Source: Pseudomonadota bacterium
GTDB taxonomy: Bacteria; Pseudomonadota; Alphaproteobacteria; Ferrovibrionales; Ferrovibrionaceae
NCBI GenBank assembly: GCA_023433835.1
Contig: JAEYTW010000763.1
Span: forward strand, 1 to 17,120
Direction of reading: 5' to 3'
DNA: 17,120 nt
The position numbers and the translations under genes were made by a program. Shown here piece by piece: positions 1-6,764 of the stretch (the stretch's first letter is position 1; every line of letters starts with the position of its first letter). Below the pieces are notes generated by a model. The model saw nothing but the letters and a program-made list of their open reading frames with translations. It was not told the DNA's origin and searched no databases.

Positions 1-270
1 GCCGTGATCATGATGGCGGGGTTCGGCCTGGCCGGGTACCTGTTCGGCCGGCTGGGCTGCGAGGTCACGCCGCTGTTGCTCGGCTTTATCCTCGGGCCCA
101 TGCTGGAGGAGAACCTGCGGCGAGCGATGACGTTGTCGCTCGGCGATCCCAGCGTGCTCGTCACCCGGCCGCTCAGCGCCGCGCTGCTTGCGGCGTCGGC
201 CGGGCTTCTGGCATTGGTGCTGGTACCGAACCTCGCCGCCCGGCGCGCGTTGTTGCGCGACGACGGTTGA
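1..270 (+). CDS. TctA family tripartite tricarboxylate transporter large permease subunit (C-terminal fragment)
   Basis: Only the last 89 residues are present; the gene enters from the left edge, so no start can be assigned. The reading frame runs open from base 1 to TGA at 268-270. The motif PLLLGFILGPMLEENLRRAM followed by LSLGDPSVLVTRPLSA is the conserved C-terminal region of TctA permeases, which are roughly 500-residue inner-membrane proteins that, with TctB and a periplasmic TctC receptor, take up carboxylates using an ion gradient. After it comes a last hydrophobic segment (SAALLAASAGLLALVLVP) and a basic tail. It lies 25 bases before a TctC-type receptor gene, as expected for a tct operon. 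The specific substrate cannot be deduced. The family call is firm; only completeness is lacking. Confidence 0.9.
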   Translation, partial: AVIMMAGFGLAGYLFGRLGCEVTPLLLGFILGPMLEENLRRAMTLSLGDPSVLVTRPLSAALLAASAGLLALVLVPNLAARRALLRDDG

Positions 271-295
271 AGACGCGGAGGAAAGGGAAAAGCGG

Positions 296-1261
296 ATGAC
301 CAAGGCAATTGCCGCCAGCCTGGCGGCCCTGGTGGCCCTGGCCGCGCCGGCGGCGGCGCAGGATATCAAGGGACCGGTCAAGCTGATGGTCGGCTACCCG
401 CCCGGCGGCTCGGCCGACATCCTGGCCCGCCTCCTGGCCGACCGGCTGAAGGAACCGTTGAACACCACCGTCGTCGTCGAGAACAAGCCGGGCGCGGGCG
501 GCCGGGTCGCGGCCGACCAGTTCAGGACGGCGCCGGCTGACGGCAACGTGCTGATGGTGGCCAACATCGCCGTCGCCGTGATCGCGCCGCTGACCTACAC
601 CAATCTGAAATACGATCCGGCCACCGACTTCGCCCCGGTCATCAAGCTCGGCGATTTCCAGCTGGCGCTGGCCACCGGCCCGGCCACGGGGGCCAAGACC
701 TTCGCCGAGTACGCGACCTTCCTGAAGGGCAATCCGGGCAAGGCGACCTACGGCATCCCGGCGACCGGCAGCCTGCCGCATTTCTTCGGGGTGATGCTGG
801 GCCGCGCGCTGGACCTGACCTATACCGCCGTGCCCTATCGTGGCGGCTCGCCGCTCAATACGGATCTCGTGGCGGGCCAGGTGCCGGCCGGCATCGATAC
901 GCTCACCGACTTCACCGAACTGCACAAGGCCGGCAAGATCGCCGTGCTCGGCACGTCCGGCACCAGCCGCTCGACGCTGATGCCCGACGTGCCGACCTTC
1001 ACCGAGCTTGGGTTCAAGGATATCGCCGGCACCGGGTGGTTTGCGCTCTACGCCCCGGCCAAGACGCCGGAAGCGATCGTCAACCGCCTGAATCAGGTGG
1101 TGGCCGGCATCCTGCGCCAGCCCGACATGCTGGCCCGGCTCAACACCCTCGGCATCGAGCCGGCGGGGGGAAGCCCCGCGGACCTCGCCCGCCAGATGAC
1201 CGACGACCGGGCCAAGTGGGGCCCGGTCATCAAAGCCTCCGGATATAAACCCGAAGATTAA
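296..1261 (+). CDS. TctC/Bug family tripartite tricarboxylate transporter substrate-binding protein
   Basis: This is a 321-residue periplasmic receptor, the usual length for the Bug (TctC) family, which captures carboxylates or related small molecules for TctA/TctB permeases. The start chosen is ATG at 296, preceded by GAGGAAAGGGA, because it gives a clean signal peptide (MTKAIAASLAALVALAAPAAA, cleavage expected after AAA before Gln). Bug hallmarks are visible: the N-terminal strand VKLMVGYPPGGSADILAR at about residues 27-44, VVVENKPGAGGRVAAD at about 60-75, the mid-protein VPYRGGSPLNTDLVAGQV, and a C-terminal TGWFALYAPAKTP. It sits 25 bases downstream of the TctA fragment, so the two are probably co-transcribed. 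The ligand is unknown; Bug genes are strongly multiplied in many beta- and alphaproteobacteria and many have no assigned ligand. Confidence 0.93.
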   Translation: MTKAIAASLAALVALAAPAAAQDIKGPVKLMVGYPPGGSADILARLLADRLKEPLNTTVVVENKPGAGGRVAADQFRTAPADGNVLMVANIAVAVIAPLTYTNLKYDPATDFAPVIKLGDFQLALATGPATGAKTFAEYATFLKGNPGKATYGIPATGSLPHFFGVMLGRALDLTYTAVPYRGGSPLNTDLVAGQVPAGIDTLTDFTELHKAGKIAVLGTSGTSRSTLMPDVPTFTELGFKDIAGTGWFALYAPAKTPEAIVNRLNQVVAGILRQPDMLARLNTLGIEPAGGSPADLARQMTDDRAKWGPVIKASGYKPED

Positions 1262-1263
1262 TT

Positions 1264-1396
1264 CTGCAGCGCCCCGGCCATGTCGACCGGCACGATCTTG
1301 CCGCCCGTGACGAGGCCGCGCCTCAGGTTCTCTTCCCGGCACTGCACGACACCGGCCCCGACGATGGCCGATGCCCGGTATCGCGACGCCGGCCGC
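1264..1396 (-). other. Possible remnant of a coding sequence between tctC and araC 3' ends
   Basis: This is the short gap between the convergent tctC-like gene and the AraC gene. On the minus strand, in the same frame as AraC but after its TAG stop, the sequence stays open for about 43 codons to a TAA at 1260-1262 and reads as protein-like text ending LVTGGKIVPVDMAGALQN. Third codon positions are nearly all G or C. However, another frame on the plus strand is equally GC3-rich here, so this is weak evidence. It could be the leftover end of a decayed gene or chance. No promoter or start codon assignment is possible, and I do not recognise the family. Confidence 0.2.
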
Positions 1397-1398
1397 GC

Positions 1399-2262
1399 CT
1401 ACAAGGCGTCCGGCACCGCCTGCGCCTGGCGCCGGCTGCGGAAATGCGACGGGCGGAAGCCGGTCATCCGCTTGAAGGTGTTGGAGAAGGCGAAGGGGTT
1501 CAGGTAGCCCACACGCAGCGCGATATCCTCGATCTTGGCCTGGCCGGTCGCCAGTTCGTGCGCCGCATGCTGGATGCGCAGATAGGTCAGCTGCTGCATC
1601 GGGCTGCGCCCGAGCCCGGCCTGGCACAGCCGGCGCAGATGCTCGCCGCTGATATGGGCCAGCCGCGCCAACTCGTCCAAGGTCCAGAGCCGGCCCAGGT
1701 CGCCCTGCACCGCCTCCCACATCGGCCGCAGCCGGTCGCCGCGCTGCAGCGGCTCGGCGAAGCGGGTGATGTAGTGCTCGATCAGGTCGATCCACAGCAT
1801 CGCCGACCCTGAATCGGCCCGCGACTGCGTTTCCTGATGCAGCCCCAGTATGGCATGGCGCAGCGGTTCGGCATCGAACCGCGTCATCACCGGCGCCATG
1901 AAGCCGATCGCCGAGCGCGGCGACCCCGGCATGTAGCGGACCCAGCAATACTGCCAGCGACGCGACGGGATGGCGTGGAAGGCATGCAGCACATGCGCCG
2001 GCGCCAGCGACACCAGGCCGGCACGATGCGGCCGCCACCGCCCGTCCAGCAGGATGCGCCCCTCGCCGCCCAGGGTCGCATGCACGTAGGTGCCGCTCAG
2101 ATGCGTGCGCACGATCCGGTAGGGCACTGCCGCGTCGCCGACGCCGACATGCGAGATCTGCCGCGCGGCCAATGCCGCGCAGTCCTCCGCCCGCACGATC
2201 AGCTGCCGGGTCTTGTCGCCCACGATGTGGGTTTCGGATAGGTCCTTGTGCTTGGCGGCCAT
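1399..2262 (-). CDS. AraC family transcriptional regulator
   Basis: This 287-residue protein has the classical AraC layout: an N-terminal cupin-like sensing region (about residues 15-140, with SGTYVHATLGGEGRILLDG and a following His-rich stretch VLHAFHAIP) and a C-terminal double helix-turn-helix. HTH 1 is LDELARLAHISGEHLRRLC (about 196-213). HTH 2 is KIEDIALRVGYLNPFAFSNTFKR (about 243-265), followed by the family signature TGFRPSHFR. The start is ATG at 2262; its ribosome-binding site is weak. The gene is divergent from the ABC receptor gene at 2336 with 73 bases between, so it probably controls the 2336-7963 operon, possibly with the substrate of that pathway as effector. That link is inference from layout. 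It is convergent with the tctC-like gene. The inducer is unknown. Confidence 0.93.
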   Translation of the reverse strand: MAAKHKDLSETHIVGDKTRQLIVRAEDCAALAARQISHVGVGDAAVPYRIVRTHLSGTYVHATLGGEGRILLDGRWRPHRAGLVSLAPAHVLHAFHAIPSRRWQYCWVRYMPGSPRSAIGFMAPVMTRFDAEPLRHAILGLHQETQSRADSGSAMLWIDLIEHYITRFAEPLQRGDRLRPMWEAVQGDLGRLWTLDELARLAHISGEHLRRLCQAGLGRSPMQQLTYLRIQHAAHELATGQAKIEDIALRVGYLNPFAFSNTFKRMTGFRPSHFRSRRQAQAVPDAL

Positions 2263-2335
2263 GGATCAACGGTCCGATGTCTCGATAAAGTGGAAAACAA
2301 TAATGCAAGGCGAAAGCCGAAAACGGGAGGGAAAC
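2263..2335. promoter_or_regulatory. Divergent promoter region between araC-type regulator and ABC operon
   Basis: These 73 bases separate the two divergent start codons and must carry the control signals of at least one of them. The stretch at 2284-2305 (ataaagtggaaaacaataat) is much more AT-rich than its surroundings, as is typical of a promoter melting region. A strong Shine-Dalgarno (GGGAGGG at 2325-2331) precedes the ATG at 2336. I cannot find convincing -35/-10 hexamers or a clear AraC direct-repeat operator by eye, so individual sites are not assigned. Confidence 0.45.
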
Positions 2336-3547
2336 ATGCAGAACAGTCTTCGACTGACGATGGCGGCCGCGTCCATTCTGGCGCTGACCGCGACGGAAGC
2401 CTCGGCCCAGGTATCGGGCGACGTGGTGCGGATCGGCGTGCTGGCCGACATGTCCGGCATCTACAGCGACCTCTCGGGCAAGGGCGCGGTCGAGGCGGTC
2501 AAGATGGCCGCCGAGGATTTCGGCGGCACCGTGCTCGGCAAGAAGATCGACGTGGTGGCCGCCGACCATCTGAACAAGCCCGATATCGGCGCGGCCAAGG
2601 CCCGCGAATGGTTCGACACCGGCGGCGTCGACATGATCAACGACCTGGCCAATTCCGGCGTGGCCCGCGCGGTGGCGACGGTGGCCAAGGAAAAGAAGCG
2701 CCATGTCATCGTCAACGGCGCGTCGAACATGGGCATCACCAACGAGCTGTGCTCGCCCTACGCCATCCATTACGCCTACGACGCCTATTCGCTGGCCCAC
2801 GGCACCGGCAAGGCCGTGGTCGAGGCCGGCGGCAAGAGCTGGTTCTTCCTGACCGTCGACTTCGCCTTCGGCATCGGGCTGGAAGAGCAGGTCTCCAAGG
2901 TGGTGCGCGATGCCGGCGGCCGCGTCGTCGGCGCCGCCCGCCATCCGCTGGCCACCACCGACTTCTCGTCGTTCATCCTGCAGGCCCAGTCGTCCAAGGC
3001 CGAGATCATCGGCATCGCCTCGACCGGTGCCGATGCGGTCAATGCCATCAAGGCCGCCGCCGAGTTCGGGGCAACGAAGAAGCAGAAGCTGGCCGCCCTG
3101 CTCCTGTGGATCGAGGATGTCCACGGGCTGGGCCTCCCGGCCGCCCAGGGCCTGTCGCTGACCAACGCCTGGTACTGGGACATGAACGACCAGTCCCGGG
3201 CGTTCGCCAAGCGCTTCTACGACCGGGTCGGCAAGATGCCGAACATGGCGCAGGCCGCCGACTATTCCTCGACCCTGATGTACCTCAACGCGGTCAGGGA
3301 AGCCGGCACCGACGAGCCCGACGCGGTCTCCAAGAAGATGCGCGAGATGACCGTCAGCGACATGTTCACCGGGCAGGGCAAGGTGCGGGTCGACGGCCGC
3401 TTCATGCACGACATGTATCTGTGGCAGGTCAAGACGCCCGAGGAATCCAAGGCCCCCTGGGATTACCTGAAGCTCGTCGCGACCATCCCGGCCGAACAGG
3501 CCTTCCAGCCACTGTCCGAAAGCAAGTGCGACCTGGTCAAGAAGTGA
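2336..3547 (+). CDS. ABC transporter substrate-binding protein, LivJ/LivK-like (type I periplasmic binding fold)
   Basis: This 403-residue periplasmic receptor belongs to an ABC importer of the branched-chain amino acid (HAAT) class. ATG at 2336 is chosen because of the GGGAGGG Shine-Dalgarno and because it begins a good signal peptide (MQNSLRLTMAAASILALTATEASA, cleavage expected before Gln25). The mature protein opens with VRIGVLADMSGIYSDLSGKG, the standard first strand and ligand loop of Peripla_BP_6 proteins. The hinge and second-lobe motif FFLTVDFAFGIGLEEQ is also typical. The divergent subset with ASNMGITNELCSPYAIHY is often seen for receptors of aromatic or other carboxylates, so leucine need not be the ligand. 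It is the first gene of the 2336-7963 operon and is followed by an intercistronic hairpin and livH/livM. Confidence 0.92.
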   Translation: MQNSLRLTMAAASILALTATEASAQVSGDVVRIGVLADMSGIYSDLSGKGAVEAVKMAAEDFGGTVLGKKIDVVAADHLNKPDIGAAKAREWFDTGGVDMINDLANSGVARAVATVAKEKKRHVIVNGASNMGITNELCSPYAIHYAYDAYSLAHGTGKAVVEAGGKSWFFLTVDFAFGIGLEEQVSKVVRDAGGRVVGAARHPLATTDFSSFILQAQSSKAEIIGIASTGADAVNAIKAAAEFGATKKQKLAALLLWIEDVHGLGLPAAQGLSLTNAWYWDMNDQSRAFAKRFYDRVGKMPNMAQAADYSSTLMYLNAVREAGTDEPDAVSKKMREMTVSDMFTGQGKVRVDGRFMHDMYLWQVKTPEESKAPWDYLKLVATIPAEQAFQPLSESKCDLVKK

Positions 3548-3555
3548 CCGGCAGC

Positions 3556-3578
3556 CGTGCGGGCCGCCTGCCCGCACG
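3556..3578 (+). promoter_or_regulatory. Intercistronic stem-loop between receptor gene and livH
   Basis: A perfect 8-bp GC-rich stem, CGTGCGGG at 3556-3563 and CCCGCACG at 3571-3578, closes a 7-base loop 8 bases after the receptor stop codon. There is no following T-run, so it is not a canonical intrinsic terminator. In binding-protein operons a hairpin at this point commonly protects the receptor mRNA and gives more receptor than permease. That role is inferred here from position only. Confidence 0.55.
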
Positions 3579-3608
3579 CCGCCTCGGTCGATAACGGGTC
3601 GGGTACAG

Positions 3609-4496
3609 ATGGACATCTTCGGCATTCCCCATCAGGCGCTGCTCGGCCAGGTCATGCTGGGCCTGGTCAACGGCGCCTTCTACGCCGTGCTCAGCCTGGG
3701 GCTGGCCATCATCTTCGGCTTGCTGCGCGTGGTGAATTTCGCCCATGGCGCCTTCTTCATGCTGGGCGCCTTCATCGCCTTCCTGATCGGGCGCAACCTC
3801 GGGATCGGCTACTGGCCGTCGATGATCGTGGCGCCGCTGATCGTCGGGATACTGGGCATCCTGTTCGAACGCTTCGCCCTGCGCCGGATCTACGGCCTCG
3901 ATCCGCTCTACGGCCTGTTCCTGACTTTCGGCCTGGTGCTGGTGCTGGAAGGCGGCTTCCGCGTGGCGATGGGCTCGTCGGGCCAAACCTATCCCACCCC
4001 GCCGGCACTGCGCGGCGCGCTCGACCTCGGCTTCATGATGCTGCCGACGTATCGGGCCTTCGTCATCCTGGTGGCGGTCGCGGTCTGCGCCGGCACATGG
4101 GCGCTGATCGAGAAGACACGGATGGGCGCTTACTTGCGCGCCGCGACCGAGCAGCCCGAACTGACCCAAGCCTTCGGCATCAACGTGCCGCTCTTGCTGA
4201 CCGTGACCTACGGCGCCGGCGTCGGCCTGGCCGGTTTCGCCGGGGTGATGGCGGCGCCGATCCAGCACGTCAACCCGTCGATGGGGTCGGACCTGGTGAT
4301 CATCGTCTTCGCCATCGTCGTCATCGGCGGGCTGGGCTCGGTGCTCGGCTCAGCCGTGACCGGGCTGGGTCTCGGCATCGTCGAGGGGCTGGCCAAGGTG
4401 TTCTACGCCGAGGCCTCGACCACCGTGGTCTTCCTGGTGATGACCCTGGTGCTGCTGCTGCGCCCGGCCGGGCTGTTCGGGCAGGAGGAAGGGTGA
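3609..4496 (+). CDS. livH: Branched-chain amino acid ABC transporter permease, LivH-type
   Basis: This is a 295-residue integral membrane subunit of a HAAT-class ABC importer. The family pattern is clear: QVMLGLVNGAFYAVLSLGLAIIFGLLRVVNFAHG at the N-terminus (the NFAHGAFFMLGA motif is diagnostic), a string of about eight hydrophobic segments, GINVPLLLTVTYGAGVGLAGFAGVMAAP, and the coupling-helix region IVVIGGLGSVLGSAVTG. The C-terminus ends RPAGLFGQEEG, the standard LivH ending. The ATG at 3609 has a poor ribosome-binding site (GGGTCGGGT), consistent with lower output than the receptor. Its TGA overlaps the livM ATG by one base, so the two permeases are translationally coupled. The substrate is not predictable from the permease. 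Confidence 0.94.
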   Translation: MDIFGIPHQALLGQVMLGLVNGAFYAVLSLGLAIIFGLLRVVNFAHGAFFMLGAFIAFLIGRNLGIGYWPSMIVAPLIVGILGILFERFALRRIYGLDPLYGLFLTFGLVLVLEGGFRVAMGSSGQTYPTPPALRGALDLGFMMLPTYRAFVILVAVAVCAGTWALIEKTRMGAYLRAATEQPELTQAFGINVPLLLTVTYGAGVGLAGFAGVMAAPIQHVNPSMGSDLVIIVFAIVVIGGLGSVLGSAVTGLGLGIVEGLAKVFYAEASTTVVFLVMTLVLLLRPAGLFGQEEG

Positions 4497-5479
4497 TGGC
4501 GTCATCCCCCATCCTGCGGCGCGGCCTGGTGCTGGCGCTGATCCTGGCGCTGGCGGCAGCCCCCCTGGTGCCGCAGGTCATCTATCCCGTCTTCCTGATG
4601 AAGATGATGTGCTTCGCGCTGTTCGCCTGCGCCTTCAACCTGCTGCTCGGCCATACCGGCATCGTCTCGTTCGGCCATGCCGCCTTCTTCGGCTCGTCGG
4701 CCTATGTCACGGGCTACGCCTTGCGCGATCTCGGCCTGACCACGGAGGCGGCGATCCTGGCCGGCGTCGCGTTCTCAAGCCTGCTGGGCGCCGGCTTCGG
4801 CCTCTTGGCCATCCGCCGCCAGGGCATCTACCTGGCGATGATCACGCTGGCCCTGGCGCAGATGGTCTACTTCACCTTCCTGCAGGCGCCCTTCACCGGG
4901 GCCGAGGACGGCATGCAGCCGATCCCGCGCGGCCAGCTGTTCGGCGTGATCGACCTGGCCGACGACACCAGGCTCTATTACCTGGTGCTGGCCTGCGTCG
5001 TCGCCGCGCTGTGGCTGGTCAACCGCATCGTCCATTCGCCGTTCGGCCATGTGCTGCGCGCCATCCGCGAGCATGAGCCGCGCACCCGGTCGATGGGGTA
5101 TGCGGTCGAACGCTACAAGGTGCTCGCCTTCGCCCTGTCGGCCGGGCTGACCGGCCTCGCCGGCTCGCTGAAATGCGTGGTGTTCCGCCTGGCGGCGCTG
5201 ACCGACGTGCACTGGCACATGTCCGGCGACGTGATCCTGATGACCCTGCTGGGCGGCATGAATTCGGTGTTCGGCCCGGCCATCGGGGCGGTGCTGATCT
5301 CGGCCCTGCGCCACTATTTCGACGGGCTGGGCGCCTGGGTCACCGTCGTCGTCGGCCTCATCTTCATCCTCTGCGTCCTGGTGTTCCGCCGCGGAATCCT
5401 GGGCGAGCTGCGTCACCTGCTGGCCCGTCGTCCGCTGGCCCGGCATCGTCTGAAGGAACAACCCAATGCCCCGATTTGA
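4496..5479 (+). CDS. livM: Branched-chain amino acid ABC transporter permease, LivM-type
   Basis: This 327-residue membrane protein is the second permease of the importer. Start is the ATG at 4496 that overlaps the livH stop (TGATG) behind GGAGGAAGG. Diagnostic features are FNLLLGHTGIVSFGHAAFFG near residues 43-62, the cytoplasmic loop RRQGIYLAMITLALAQMVYF, HSPFGHVLRAIREHEPRTRSMGY, and the coupling region VILMTLLGGMNSVFGPAIGA, followed by a short basic tail. The 3' end overlaps the next gene by 14 bases. Neither of the two ATPases (LivG, LivF) that HAAT importers need is encoded after it or elsewhere in the window; the operon goes straight on to cytoplasmic enzymes. The ATPases must come from elsewhere if the importer works. 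Confidence 0.94.
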   Translation: MASSPILRRGLVLALILALAAAPLVPQVIYPVFLMKMMCFALFACAFNLLLGHTGIVSFGHAAFFGSSAYVTGYALRDLGLTTEAAILAGVAFSSLLGAGFGLLAIRRQGIYLAMITLALAQMVYFTFLQAPFTGAEDGMQPIPRGQLFGVIDLADDTRLYYLVLACVVAALWLVNRIVHSPFGHVLRAIREHEPRTRSMGYAVERYKVLAFALSAGLTGLAGSLKCVVFRLAALTDVHWHMSGDVILMTLLGGMNSVFGPAIGAVLISALRHYFDGLGAWVTVVVGLIFILCVLVFRRGILGELRHLLARRPLARHRLKEQPNAPI

Positions 5480-6317
5480 ACGCGCCGCCATTCTCGAACG
5501 CTTCCGCGGCATGATCCGCCGCGGCGAACCCATCATCGGCGGCGGCGCCGGCACGGGCATCTCGGCCAAATGCGAGGAGGCCGGGGGCATCGACCTGATC
5601 ATCGTCTACAACTCCGGCCGCTATCGCATGGCCGGCCGCGCCTCGTCGGCCGGGCTGCTCGCCTATGGCAACGCCAACGACATCGTGCGCGAAATGGCGG
5701 TCGAGATCCTGCCGGTCTGCAAGACCACGCCGGTCATCGCCGGGGTCAACGGCACCGATCCCTTCATCATCATGCCGGTCTTCCTGAAGGAGTTGAAGGA
5801 GCTGGGTTTCTCCGGCGTGCAGAACTTCCCCACCGTCGGCATCATCGACGGCACCTTCCGCGTCAGCCTGGAAGAAACCGGCATCAACTTCGCCAGCGAG
5901 ATCGACATGATCCGCCAGGCCCACGAGCTCGACCTCCTGACCACGCCCTACGTGTTCTCGGCCGACGAAGCGGTCGAGATGGCCCGGGCCGGCGCCGACA
6001 TCATCGTGCCGCATATGGGCGTGACGACCGGCGGCAGCATCGGCGCCACCACGTCGAAGACCCTGCAGCAGTCGGTGGCGCTGATCGACGACTGGGCGGA
6101 AGCGGCGCGCCGCGTGCGGCCCGACGTCATCATCATCGCCCATGGCGGGCCGATCTCGTCGCCGGAAGATGTCGATTTCGTGCTCAGGAACAGCCAGCAT
6201 TGCAACGGCTTCTATGGCGCATCGAGCGTCGAACGCCTGCCGGTCGAGACCGCCATCGTCAACCATATCAAGACCTTCAAAGGGCTGACCGCGCTCAACG
6301 AAAAGGGAGGAAAATGA
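5466..6317 (+). CDS. Phosphoenolpyruvate hydrolase family protein (TIM-barrel, PF09370-type)
   Basis: This 283-residue cytoplasmic protein matches the PEP hydrolase-like TIM-barrel family: FRGMIRRGEPIIGGGAGTGI at about residues 13-32, CEEAGGIDLIIVYNSGRYRMAGRAS at about 36-60, PVIAGVNGTDPF at about 89-100, the loop GVQNFPTVGIIDGTFR at about 117-132, and DIIVPHMGVTTGGSIGA at about 178-193. The gly-rich and phosphate-type loops fit an active barrel, but the real substrate of this family is not established and the name rests on homology. The same domain forms the C-terminal half of the plant Tm-1 protein, whose other half resembles the gene at 6764. ATG 5466 lies inside the end of livM (14-base overlap) behind AAGGAA, showing tight coupling with the transporter. 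Confidence 0.9.
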   Translation: MPRFERAAILERFRGMIRRGEPIIGGGAGTGISAKCEEAGGIDLIIVYNSGRYRMAGRASSAGLLAYGNANDIVREMAVEILPVCKTTPVIAGVNGTDPFIIMPVFLKELKELGFSGVQNFPTVGIIDGTFRVSLEETGINFASEIDMIRQAHELDLLTTPYVFSADEAVEMARAGADIIVPHMGVTTGGSIGATTSKTLQQSVALIDDWAEAARRVRPDVIIIAHGGPISSPEDVDFVLRNSQHCNGFYGASSVERLPVETAIVNHIKTFKGLTALNEKGGK

Positions 6318-6764
6318 ATGGCCCGCGTCTATGTCAGCGCCGTGATGGACATACCCCTCGACCAGGCCTGGGGCGTGCTGCGCGACTTCAACGCGCTGCC
6401 GGTCTATCACCCGTTCTTTTCGCGCAGCGAGATCGAAGGCGGCCGGCCGTCGGACCAGATCGGCTGCGTGCGCAACTTCCACACCCATGATGGCGGCCAT
6501 ATCCGCGAGGAACTGCTGACCCTGTCGGACCGCGAGCATGTCTGCGCCTATCGCATCCTCGAAGCGACCCTGCCAGTGCGGAATTACGTGGCCGAGATGC
6601 GGCTGAAGCCGGTCACCGAAGGCGACAGGACCTTCGGCGAATGGTGGGCCGAATACGACGTCGCCGACCAGGATGCCGCCCAGGTCCACCAGACCGTCAG
6701 CGACACTTTCCGCTTCGCCTTCGAAGGCGCGGTCAGGGTCGCGCGGGAAAGGCGGCAGGGCTAG
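6318..6764 (+). CDS. SRPBCC family protein (START/Bet v1-like, polyketide cyclase type)
   Basis: This is a 148-residue cytoplasmic protein of the SRPBCC (helix-grip) fold, which forms a deep pocket for hydrophobic or aromatic ligands. It opens MARVYVSAVMDIPLDQAWGV, the standard first strand plus helix in which a domain of this type begins; LRDFNALPVYHPFFSRSEIEGG follows, and the C-terminal long helix is VSDTFRFAFEGAVRVARER. ATG 6318 comes directly after the TGA of the previous gene, with GGGAGG at 6305-6310. Its stop TAG shares one base with the GTG of the next gene. Sitting between the two Tm-1-like halves, it probably binds or processes an intermediate of the same pathway; whether it is an enzyme or a carrier cannot be told from sequence. 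Confidence 0.87.
   Translation: MARVYVSAVMDIPLDQAWGVLRDFNALPVYHPFFSRSEIEGGRPSDQIGCVRNFHTHDGGHIREELLTLSDREHVCAYRILEATLPVRNYVAEMRLKPVTEGDRTFGEWWAEYDVADQDAAQVHQTVSDTFRFAFEGAVRVARERRQG

Noticed and set aside
173..3625. Minus-strand open frame of 1150 codons
   Set aside because: It runs antisense over the tctC-like gene and the receptor gene and also covers the AraC gene in another frame. Its translation is low-complexity and rich in Gly, Arg, His and Gln, as expected of an antisense frame in GC-rich DNA.
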